DNA from: an uncultured Opitutia bacterium
GTDB lineage: Bacteria > Verrucomicrobiota > Verrucomicrobiia > Opitutales > Opitutaceae
DNA: 28,067 nt
Assembly (NCBI GenBank): GCA_937952235.1
Contig: CALFZM010000347.1
Coordinates: forward strand, 1-28,067
Direction of reading: 5' to 3'
In this document: positions 7,422 through 14,332 of the stretch, one piece after another
How positions within the stretch are numbered: position 1 is the stretch's first letter
Layout of the letters: every line of letters begins with the position of its first letter
Notes under the pieces: generated by a model
What the model was told of the DNA's origin: nothing
Database searches by the model: none
What the model saw: only the letters and a program-made list of their open reading frames with translations
Translations under genes and position numbers: made by a program

Positions 7422-7883
7422 TCAGTCGAACCGGTCGCCGACCAGCGCGCAGCGGTTGTGGCGGACGTAGGTCAGCGCAAACGCAAACATCAGCACCTGC
7501 ATGCCGATCCACGCCACTCCCTCGCCCTCCTGAACGGCCATGAGGCCGAATCCCAGTCCCACGTAGACCAGGCCACCGAGGAAGAGCGACGCGCGGGTCT
7601 TGATCCCGAGGAGGATGCCTGCGCCCAGGATGACGAGCAGGAAACCGAGGGAGAGCGCGAACGCCTTCGCCGCCCAGAGCGGGATCAGCGAGTAGTTGCT
7701 GATGCCGGTCGCCATGCGGGTCATGTTCTCGGTGTAATTGGAAAACGAGAAGCTCTTGTTGGCCTCAAACTTCTCGAGCCCGGCAATCAGGGTGCGCAGG
7801 CCCAGGAAGAGCCGGAGCAGGAGAAAGGCGGCCGTGTACTCGCCGCGCGTGGAGGAGGCAGGGGAAGCGGAGTGATCGTTCAT
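7422..7883 (-). CDS. DoxX-like integral membrane protein
   Basis: A 153-aa membrane protein with four predicted helices: AAFLLLRLFLGLRTLIAGLE near residues 18-37, AFALSLGFLLVILGAGILL near 75-93, LFLGGLVYVGLGFGLMAV, and IGMQVLMFAFALTYV near the end. This is the size and pattern of the DoxX family. The in-frame ATG 16 codons upstream is rejected because the extension (MPARAGSHPFHPSRKL) is polar and atypical; MNDHSAS fits better. Members are often encoded beside secreted oxidoreductases and are thought to take part in membrane redox or quinone-linked steps, but the role is poorly defined. It is probably the first gene of the operon with the Gfo/Idh/MocA gene 120 bp downstream. Confidence 0.8.
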   Translation of the reverse strand: MNDHSASPASSTRGEYTAAFLLLRLFLGLRTLIAGLEKFEANKSFSFSNYTENMTRMATGISNYSLIPLWAAKAFALSLGFLLVILGAGILLGIKTRASLFLGGLVYVGLGFGLMAVQEGEGVAWIGMQVLMFAFALTYVRHNRCALVGDRFD

Positions 7884-8078
7884 TAGCTTTCGGGACGGAT
7901 GAAAAGGATGGGATCCAGCGCGCGCGGGCACGAACCCGTCAACCTGACACGCGATGAACCGGGGAAATGCATCTCTGGAAGGAAACTAGTGACCCGATGC
8001 CCGCCCGGAAGGCAAGCCGCGGTCGCGGCCGGCCGAAATTTTTGGCGCCTCGGTTCCTGGCCCGTTCCACAACCAGAC

Positions 8079-8105
8079 AAAAAAAGGGGGCCGAAGCCCC
8101 CTTTT
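8079..8105 (-). terminator. Intrinsic terminator, likely bidirectional
   Basis: A perfect GGGGGC (8086-8091), CGAA loop, GCCCCC (8096-8101) hairpin, preceded by seven A on the plus strand and followed by TTTT. On the minus strand the stem is followed by TTTTTTT, so it ends transcription of the TonB-dependent receptor gene (stop at 8320) and isolates the DoxX operon. The rest of 7884-8319, apart from the repeat at 8173-8292, shows no gene, and I find no convincing promoter for the DoxX operon in it. Confidence 0.9.
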
Positions 8106-8172
8106 GCAATTGGCGCCCGGAAGTGCCGGCGCGCTCCGGGCGGATGGCCCGTGTCGGACTCCGCCGGAGTCA

Positions 8173-8292
8173 TGCAGTCGGCCTTCAAATCAGCCGTGAG
8201 AACGGCGGCACTGAAAGGTGGAGCGGCTTGTCCTCAAGCTGCTGCGTACCGGTTCATCGCACGACAGCCGCCTGGGGACGGGCGGCTCCACC
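8173..8292 (-). repeat. Inverted single copy of the REP-like element
   Basis: The reverse complement of this 120-bp stretch aligns without gaps to unit 3 of the array (257-376). By eye about 106 of 120 positions match. The match covers the 76-bp double-hairpin core (8217-8292 here) and a 44-bp flank that ends in AAGGCCGACTGCA in both copies. The first hairpin has lost one pair in the stem, and the second has a G-T wobble, so this copy looks slightly decayed. It lies 27 bp past the stop of the TonB-dependent receptor and upstream of its terminator, so it is probably in that gene's 3' UTR. Confidence 0.9.
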
Positions 8293-8319
8293 GCCACGGC
8301 ATCATTCCGGCTCAGGCGT

Positions 8320-11319
8320 TCACCAGACGCTCTTCACGCCGAACGTCCAGTTGGTGCCGTTGACCTCGTAGAACTGCACCACCGGGGCGTTGTCGCCCAC
8401 CTGTTCCATGATCAGGTAAGGCTCGTTGAAGATGTTGCGCGCCGCGAAGAAGAAGCTGATCCGGGAGGTGATCCGGACGCCGCCGCCAATGTCGATGTTG
8501 GCGCGGTGGCGGTAGAAACGCGGATTGCCGGTGACCGTCGTCTGGTAATTGTCGCGCCAGTTCATGTTGGCGTAGGCGTTGAACCGCCGGTTGCCATAGC
8601 TGAGGCCCGCGTTCACCGAATGCGGGATCATGTTCGCCTTCGGAATGCTCGCGTAGCTGCGCGTGTAGCTGGCGCGCACGTTGAGGCCCTTGAAGGGATT
8701 CGGCAGGAACGACAACGCCTGGCTGTACTCGAGCTCCATGCCGCGGACGGTCACGTCGTTGACGCTGGCGGTCGTGGTGATGAATTCGTAGTTGGAAAGA
8801 TCGAGGTCACCCGTGTAGCCGAACTCCGCCGCCGTGAGCCGATTCGTGATGAACAGGCCCTTGACGTTGTTCTGATAGACATTGGCGGCCAGGATGCCGA
8901 CCGGCTCGAAGTAATACGCGATGCGGCCCGCGATATTCTTCGAGCGTTCCGGCTTCAGCGACGAATTGGGTGCGCTGACCGTGAGATTGTCGTCGTTGAT
9001 CACCCATACGCCGGCCACATCGCGGAACGTCGGGCGGCGGATGGTCGAGCTGAACCCGATCTGGGCGTCGAAGTTCTGGCTGATCTTGTACTTCAACGAC
9101 GCGCTCGGGAAGAAGTTGTCGTAGCCGCCCTCGCGGTCGATGCGGGGCTTGGAGAAATACTGGTACTCCAGACCCGGGATCGTGGTGGCGCGGCCGGCCG
9201 CCTCCGGGAAGCCGGCCGCGGCGAGTTCCGCCACCGAACGCGGATCCCACTCCGTGGCCACGCCCTTGGTATCCTCCCAGCGGATGCCGGCGCGGGCGAC
9301 CAGCTTGCCCACGGTGGCCGTGCCCATGAAGAATGCCGCATCAATCGTCTCCTCGTAATAACGCCGGTTGCCGATGAACGCGTTATAGTAGTTGGTGGCG
9401 GTGATCGACTGGGTGAAATTGCCCGGATTCTCGCGGAACAACGTGCCCATGCGGACGAGATCCGGCATCCACACCGTGCCGCCTGAGATCGAGCGAAGGC
9501 TCGCGCTGGTATTGGTGCTGCCGACGTCGAAATCGAACGGCGACTTGTAGCCGGCCCAGGCGCCCCGCGCCGGAGCGTTGTTCAACGAATAGCGCAGCGA
9601 CTCGGTATCGAGGCGGAAGTCGCGGACCTCATGACGTCGCTTCAGGCCACCCTTCCACACGATGGGCAGCACCTTGTTCGTGCGCAGCGTGCCGATGATC
9701 TCTCCACCGTATACGTCGGTCAGGGCGTACCGGCCGTCGTCGATGTTGAAGACCGGATTGGTGTAGTTGGCACCGTCCGCCATGTCGGGGCCCGCGATCT
9801 GCGTCACGCGCCAGTCGACACTGTTGAAAGCCGAGCGCTCGGCCCGCCAGGCCGCGCCGGTGATCGTCGGACCGCCGGCATCGCGAATCGACCCGCGCCG
9901 TCCCCGCGGGTCATACCAGCTGATCGAATTGGAGTAGGAGAACTTGCCCTCGAGCAGGAAATTGCCGACGCGGTACTCGAACTTCGGGACCGCCGACATC
10001 GTCTGTCCGAGCTTCACGATCGCAGCGGGATTCGAGGTGATGACCGACGCCGTGGAGGTCGTCGTGAACGAGCGGAGGGGATCCGCCCCCAGCACCGTGT
10101 TGCGCGCGCCGCCATTGAAGGTGAGCGCCCGCTGCGGATTGTTCAGGTCGGCGTAGTTGTACAGCAGCGTGAGTGACAGCACGAGGCGATCGGACGCCTT
10201 GAAGTCGCCGGTCAGGTTGACGGTGGAGCGCCGGTTGGTGCGCGGCGCATGCAGGAAGGCGATGGAGGTGGGCACCACCGGACGCGGATCGGCCGCCGTC
10301 GGGGTGTAGTTGTACGTCATCGTCGTCCGCGCATTGGCGGAGTACGCCATCGACTCGCTGATGTTGAGGTTGATGCCGAGGCGCCGGTTGAAGAAGACGT
10401 CGGAATAATCAAAGATCCCGCCGGGATGGATCTTCATCGATTTCCGGTCGTCGGGACCGTAGGAATCGTCGAGATTGAAGCGGGTGGAGAACGCCGTGAC
10501 GTTGGCCTGCACCGACACGCGGCGGCCGGAGCGGTCAAACGCGCGTTTCGTCTTGAGATTGATCGTGCCCGCCGGGGCGTTGGCGTCCACGTCGGCGCTG
10601 ATCGTCTTCGACACCTCGATCGACTCCATGCTCGCGAGCGAAACCTGCTCGAAGCTGAACGCCCGCGCGTTGCCGGCCGCGCCGGCGTTGGCGTCGGCGC
10701 TCGCGAGGGAGACGCCGTCCAGCGTCACCTGCGTGTATTCGGAATCGAGTCCGCGCAGCCGGATGGTGCGCACCTCGCCCTGCACGAGGTCGAGCTCGAC
10801 GCCGGGCAGGTGCTTGAGGAACTCGCCGACATTGCCCTCCGCCACGTCGCCGAACACGTCGGACGCCACGGAATTGGTGATATCCATGGAATTCCGCTGC
10901 TGCATGATCGCCTTGGCGTTGCCCTCGCGCTCGCTCGACACCGTGAAGGCCTGGAGCTTCAGCGGCTGATCGGAGCTCACCCGGCTGTCGATCCCGCTCG
11001 CCATCTCGAAATCGCGGGAAACGGTGCCGCCGGCGGTCACGCTGACCGTCGCCGTCGCGGTCTTGTAGCCGGTGAACGTCACCGTGAGGTTCACGGTGCC
11101 GGGAGCCACCCCGGTCAGGCGGTACACGCCGCCGTCCTCCGACACGGCGGCGAGATTGCTGCCGTCGACCCGGATCTGAGCGTTGCGGACGAACTCACCG
11201 GTGGAGGGATTATAGATGCGACCGGTGATCGTACCGGTGTTGGACTGGCCGAAGGCCAGCAGCGGCAGCATGAGCGCACAGGCGCACACGCGAAGACAAA
11301 GCAGGGTTAGTTTGCGCAT
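8320..11319 (-). CDS. TonB-dependent receptor, Xanthomonas/Caulobacter type
   Basis: A 999-aa outer-membrane receptor. The start at 11319 opens into a signal peptide (MRKLTLLCLRVCACALMLPL...AFGQ); the frame is open 27 codons further up but without a signal. Residues about 28-108 form a carboxypeptidase-regulatory-like beta domain (GTITGRIYNPSTGEFVRNAQ). A TonB-box-like segment LQAFTVSSE is at about 122-130. The plug (about 150-275) has LRGLDSEYTQVTLDGVSL and SMESIEVSKTISADVDANA, the pattern of the TIGR01782 subfamily that often imports oligosaccharides. The rest is the 22-strand barrel, ending in an aromatic residue (KSVW). Ligand unknown; no tonB, exbB or exbD is in the window. A terminator and a REP-like element lie downstream. 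Confidence 0.95.
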   Translation of the reverse strand: MRKLTLLCLRVCACALMLPLLAFGQSNTGTITGRIYNPSTGEFVRNAQIRVDGSNLAAVSEDGGVYRLTGVAPGTVNLTVTFTGYKTATATVSVTAGGTVSRDFEMASGIDSRVSSDQPLKLQAFTVSSEREGNAKAIMQQRNSMDITNSVASDVFGDVAEGNVGEFLKHLPGVELDLVQGEVRTIRLRGLDSEYTQVTLDGVSLASADANAGAAGNARAFSFEQVSLASMESIEVSKTISADVDANAPAGTINLKTKRAFDRSGRRVSVQANVTAFSTRFNLDDSYGPDDRKSMKIHPGGIFDYSDVFFNRRLGINLNISESMAYSANARTTMTYNYTPTAADPRPVVPTSIAFLHAPRTNRRSTVNLTGDFKASDRLVLSLTLLYNYADLNNPQRALTFNGGARNTVLGADPLRSFTTTSTASVITSNPAAIVKLGQTMSAVPKFEYRVGNFLLEGKFSYSNSISWYDPRGRRGSIRDAGGPTITGAAWRAERSAFNSVDWRVTQIAGPDMADGANYTNPVFNIDDGRYALTDVYGGEIIGTLRTNKVLPIVWKGGLKRRHEVRDFRLDTESLRYSLNNAPARGAWAGYKSPFDFDVGSTNTSASLRSISGGTVWMPDLVRMGTLFRENPGNFTQSITATNYYNAFIGNRRYYEETIDAAFFMGTATVGKLVARAGIRWEDTKGVATEWDPRSVAELAAAGFPEAAGRATTIPGLEYQYFSKPRIDREGGYDNFFPSASLKYKISQNFDAQIGFSSTIRRPTFRDVAGVWVINDDNLTVSAPNSSLKPERSKNIAGRIAYYFEPVGILAANVYQNNVKGLFITNRLTAAEFGYTGDLDLSNYEFITTTASVNDVTVRGMELEYSQALSFLPNPFKGLNVRASYTRSYASIPKANMIPHSVNAGLSYGNRRFNAYANMNWRDNYQTTVTGNPRFYRHRANIDIGGGVRITSRISFFFAARNIFNEPYLIMEQVGDNAPVVQFYEVNGTNWTFGVKSVW

Positions 11320-11410
11320 AGTCAGACGGCTGGGTGTGGGTTGACCCGTGGGGGGCGCCCGGGGGTGGCGCAGCGAAAACGCCGCCCCCTGCCAATTCAC
11401 GCCCGCAGGT

Positions 11411-11424
11411 ATCCCACTTTCGTG
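11411..11424 (-). promoter_or_regulatory. Shared 14-bp motif upstream of the TonB-dependent receptor
   Basis: On the minus strand this reads CACGAAAGTGGGAT, identical to 530-543 upstream of the PSCyt gene. It lies 92-105 bp before the receptor start codon. I cannot match it to a known operator, and no clear -35/-10 pair is visible around it. Confidence 0.25.
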
Positions 11425-11437
11425 CGGAACTTGCCAC

Positions 11438-11456
11438 GCAGCGCGGACTGCGCTGC
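11438..11456. other. Perfect hairpin in the TonB receptor upstream region
   Basis: GCAGCGC (11438-11444) and GCGCTGC (11450-11456) form a 7-bp stem with a 5-nt loop. It lies between the antiporter stop (11522) and the receptor start (11319), beside the shared 14-bp motif. There is no T-run, so a role as a terminator for the antiporter is doubtful; an operator or a leader structure is equally possible. Confidence 0.3.
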
Positions 11457-11521
11457 CGATGGACCCGGCACACCCCGGCCGGACAAATCGGTACGGCGTT
11501 TTCAGCGGGGCGCCGGCCCGC

Positions 11522-13048
11522 TCACAGCAACAGAAAACAGGCGGTCATGATGGCGGTGGGCGCCAGCGCGGCGAGGAGCAGACCGCCCGGGGCGACGCCC
11601 TCGGGGAAGTAGCGCTGAAGGATGTTCTGGCCGGCCGGATTCGGCGCATTGGCGATGACGGTCAGGCCGCCGCCGGTGACGGCGCCGGCGACCACCGCAT
11701 ACTTGAGCTCATCGGTGAAGCCCGGCACCAGGGTCGCCAGGTAGGTGATGGCGGCGTTGTCATTGAAGGCCGTGAGGACCGTCGCGCCGATGAAGAGCGG
11801 GACTTCGCCGAGGCTCTTCAGGACGGGCTCGATCCACCAGCCCTGCAGGCCGCCATGGACGACGAGTCCGCCGAGAAAGAAACCGACCAGCAGCGGCGCC
11901 TTCAGGTCGAGTTTCCCCTGGTGGTGTGCGGTGGCCTGCGAGAACGCCAGGAAGAACAGGAAGCCGCCGACGAACAGCGGCGGATAGTGCGCGACGAGCA
12001 CCGTGTACGCCATGAAGCAGAGCTGGACGATCGTAATCCACGCCGGCACGGGGGGATCGATCCGCTTTTCGCCCGCCCCCAAGGCGCGGCGGTTCTTCTC
12101 GAGCGTGGCGAACTCGCGCCGGAAGATGAAATAGTACAGCAGCGTCGAAAGCACGATGCCCAGCGCGGCCTTGTCGCCGAAATTAATGAACATGAACGGC
12201 GTGTCCCATCCCCACGGCCCCGCCACCATGAGCACCGGCGGCGCGGCGAAATGCGTGAGGGTGCCGCCGACCGACACGTTGACGAACAGGAGTCCGATGG
12301 TGGCATAGGCCAGCCGCGGCGAGGGCTTCAAGGCGTAGAACTGGCGCGCCAGCAGCAGCGCGGCGATCGTCATGGCGGCGGGTTCGGTGATGAACGAGCC
12401 GAGCAGGGGCGCGACGATGAGGATAGTGAGCCACCACGCCCCCGTCGTGCCGCGTCCGAGCGAGGCGACCACGCGGAGGCAGGCCTGGGCAAATTTCAGC
12501 ACCGGCCGCGTGCCGGCGATCGCCATGATCACGACGACGAACATCGGCTCGGTGTAGTTTACCTTCGTGCCGATGTAGCCCACGACTGCCGGCAGGCCGT
12601 GGAACCAGGTGATCGCGCCCGCCAGCACCAGCACCCAGATCCCAAACACCGCCTCCACCTCGCCGAGGAAGTGCAGGATCTGGCCCTTGAAGCTTACCTC
12701 GTCGGGCAGTCCGTCCTCATTGGCGTCCCCGTCCCCCGCGCGTTCCCGCCGGCTCAGCCGCGCGGCATGCTCCTCCTCCGCCACGTGCGCCCAGTGGCGG
12801 AATCTCGCCGTGAGGAACGTGTGGCAGATCGCGAGCAGAAACACGACGGAGGCCACGACGTTGAAGGGTTCGGCGGCCGCGCGGCTCCGCAGCACGTCGA
12901 ACACGCCGGCACCGGCCTGATCCGAATAGGACTCCAGCGCCCGCGGCAGCGGGACCGGGCCGGCGGGCGCTCCCGCCAGCGGAACCCCGGCGGCGAGCAG
13001 GAGCAGAATGAAGGCGCAGAGGACGGGACGGCACAGGGAGGACGACAT
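11522..13048 (-). CDS. Putative Na+/H+ antiporter (PF07399-like)
   Basis: A 508-aa polytopic membrane protein with at least ten hydrophobic segments. It matches the family annotated as putative Na+/H+ antiporter, related to ion transporter (IT) superfamily carriers. Characteristic segments are FLGEVEAVFGIWVLVLAGAI near residue 127, SFITEPAAMTIAALLLARQF, and VLTAFNDNAAITYLATLVPG near 420. The start at 13048 is chosen because MSSSLCRPVLCAFILLLLAA is a signal-like first helix; the open frame upstream is an artefact of high GC. Between the second hydrophobic segment and the E-V-F segment is a hydrophilic loop with DGDANEDGLPDE (residues 106-117), which resembles an EF-hand-like calcium loop. A small conserved gene stops 29 bp upstream on the same strand, so the two are probably co-transcribed. 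Function is inferred from family only. Confidence 0.82.
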   Translation of the reverse strand: MSSSLCRPVLCAFILLLLAAGVPLAGAPAGPVPLPRALESYSDQAGAGVFDVLRSRAAAEPFNVVASVVFLLAICHTFLTARFRHWAHVAEEEHAARLSRRERAGDGDANEDGLPDEVSFKGQILHFLGEVEAVFGIWVLVLAGAITWFHGLPAVVGYIGTKVNYTEPMFVVVIMAIAGTRPVLKFAQACLRVVASLGRGTTGAWWLTILIVAPLLGSFITEPAAMTIAALLLARQFYALKPSPRLAYATIGLLFVNVSVGGTLTHFAAPPVLMVAGPWGWDTPFMFINFGDKAALGIVLSTLLYYFIFRREFATLEKNRRALGAGEKRIDPPVPAWITIVQLCFMAYTVLVAHYPPLFVGGFLFFLAFSQATAHHQGKLDLKAPLLVGFFLGGLVVHGGLQGWWIEPVLKSLGEVPLFIGATVLTAFNDNAAITYLATLVPGFTDELKYAVVAGAVTGGGLTVIANAPNPAGQNILQRYFPEGVAPGGLLLAALAPTAIMTACFLLL

Positions 13049-13077
13049 GCAAGGGCGGGAGGCGGGGCCAGCGTAGC

Positions 13078-13443
13078 TCAGGAGGTGGGATAGCCGAGAT
13101 TTTTCAGCGCAGTCCGCACGGCATCGACGGAGGCATCGAGCGGCTTGAACTGCAGCTCGGCGGGAAACTTCGCCACCCGGTGGCGCAGGCGCAGCGAGCC
13201 GAACAGCCAGGGATACAGCCCGCCGCGCGTGATCTTCACGACATCCGCCCGGGCCAGCCGATAGGTGCCGCGATTGCCCGAGAGCAGGAGCTCCGCGGCG
13301 GTGGCTTCGAGGAACGCCATGGGTTCCTGGCCGTAAGTGGCGCCGACGTGATCGGCCATGTGGCCGTGCCAGCGAAGAAGACCGGGAACGGGCGGCGAGG
13401 CGGGAAGCGCAGGGGACGGGACCGGAGCAGGGAGCGAGGCCAT
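13078..13443 (-). CDS. Small conserved protein, possible PH-like fold
   Basis: A 121-aa soluble protein. I do not recognise a named family with certainty. After a Pro/Ala-rich start the core runs from FLEATAAELLLSGNRGTYRL through ADVVKITRGGLYPWLFGSLR to a terminal LKNLGYPTS. This alternation of a short beta strand, a basic turn, a W-F-G stretch and a C-terminal helix resembles bacterial PH-like domains, but that is inference. I prefer the ATG at 13443 (MASLPAPV); an ATG 28 codons upstream would include a stretch that overlaps a strong hairpin, and a later ATG (MADHVGATYG) is also possible. It ends 29 bp before the antiporter start, which suggests one transcript and perhaps a helper or regulatory role. 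Confidence 0.65.
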   Translation of the reverse strand: MASLPAPVPSPALPASPPVPGLLRWHGHMADHVGATYGQEPMAFLEATAAELLLSGNRGTYRLARADVVKITRGGLYPWLFGSLRLRHRVAKFPAELQFKPLDASVDAVRTALKNLGYPTS

Positions 13444-13490
13444 GGCAGTCGGGAGTTTTCCCGGCGGGCGCGCCCACCACGCCAGAAGCT

Positions 13491-13514
13491 GCGCGCCGGC
13501 GGTGGCCGGCGCGC
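13491..13514. other. Perfect 10-bp GC hairpin upstream of the small gene
   Basis: GCGCGCCGGC (13491-13500), loop GGTG, GCCGGCGCGC (13505-13514). All ten pairs are G-C. It lies in the 240-bp gap between the response regulator stop and the small-gene start. There is no T-run on either side. It could be a boundary structure between the two minus-strand units. Confidence 0.4.
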
Positions 13515-13621
13515 CGGTCGGGCGCACGCCAGGGAAGGTGTGTGAGACAGCGGCCCGACCGTCCCGGAAACCTTCGAAGTGGCGTCACCCCGAACCCGCG
13601 GCCAAAGGGGCAGTGAAACCC

Positions 13622-13660
13622 GGCTTAGGCAAGCCCGACCGGCGTAATTCGCCGTCCGGG
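13622..13660 (-). terminator. Possible terminator of the two-component operon
   Basis: Two adjacent hairpins start 23 bp past the response regulator stop. The first pairs 13650-13660 with 13634-13644 (11-nt arms, two mismatches, TAATT loop). The second is GGCTT-AGGC-AAGCC (13622-13635), which shares two bases with the first. On the minus strand they are followed by GGGTTTC, a weak T-tract. This is likely to end or reduce transcription, but it is not a textbook terminator. Confidence 0.4.
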
Positions 13661-13683
13661 CCGGAACTTCGCCCCAAGCTTCC

Positions 13684-14316
13684 CTACTCCGCCATTTTCA
13701 CGATGCCGCGCCGGATCGCCTCCGCGGTCGCCTGGGCCCGATCGTTGACGTCCAGTTTTTCGAGGATGTGGCTGACGTGCCGCTTCACCGTGTCCTCCGA
13801 CACCTCGAGCGCGGCCGCGATCTCCTTGTTCGCCCGCCCGCTCGCGATCAGCGCGAGGATCTCGCGCTCGCGCGGGGTGATGGCCGGGCCGAGCCGAAGG
13901 GCGTTGAGCCGGCGCGCCAGCTCGGGGACGAGATGACGCCGCCCCTGCGCGACGCTGCGCAGGGCGGCAAGCAGCTCCTCCCGCGTCGCGGATTTTTGCA
14001 GGTATCCGAGCGCGCCGGCGTCGAGGGCCGCCTGCACCTCGTCGTCGCGGGCAAAGGTGGAAAAGATCAGGATGCGGGCCGCGCGGTCGTGCTCCCGCAG
14101 CGCCGCCGTCGCCGCGATGCCGTTCATGCCCCGGAGCTGCAGGTCCATCAACACCACCTGCGGCCGGCATTGCCGGTAGGCGGCCACGACGTCCTCGCCG
14201 CGCTCGGCTTCGCCCACCACCTTGATGCCGTCGTCCAGCTCGAGCGACGCCGCCAGTCCGCTGCGCACGACGAAGTGATCGTCGACGATGAGCACGTTGA
14301 GAGTCGAATCGGACAT
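13684..14316 (-). CDS. NarL/FixJ-type response regulator
   Basis: A 210-aa two-domain regulator. The receiver (residues about 6-120) has the acidic pair VDD (11-13), the phosphoacceptor Asp58 (VVLMDLQLRGMNG), the Ser/Thr switch near 86-87 and Lys108 (YLQKSA). The C-terminal LuxR-type helix-turn-helix begins at about 145 (ITPREREILALIASGRANKE) and continues with IAAALEVSEDTVKRHVSHIL. All key residues are present, so it should be functional. It starts 16 bp after the histidine kinase stop, forming a clear kinase-regulator operon. Its targets are not evident; the upstream small gene and the downstream antiporter unit are candidates only by position. Confidence 0.95.
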   Translation of the reverse strand: MSDSTLNVLIVDDHFVVRSGLAASLELDDGIKVVGEAERGEDVVAAYRQCRPQVVLMDLQLRGMNGIAATAALREHDRAARILIFSTFARDDEVQAALDAGALGYLQKSATREELLAALRSVAQGRRHLVPELARRLNALRLGPAITPREREILALIASGRANKEIAAALEVSEDTVKRHVSHILEKLDVNDRAQATAEAIRRGIVKMAE

Positions 14317-14332
14317 GAAGCAGGGCGAGCGT

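Noticed and set aside
11420..11450. A sigma-54 promoter (TGGCA...GC) before the TonB-dependent receptor.
   Set aside because: The GG and GC elements are 8 nt apart rather than the required 10, and no enhancer-binding regulator is nearby.
13049..13588. A 180-codon upstream extension of the antiporter.
   Set aside because: It overlaps the small conserved gene in another frame and lacks membrane character. A signal-like helix begins at 13048.
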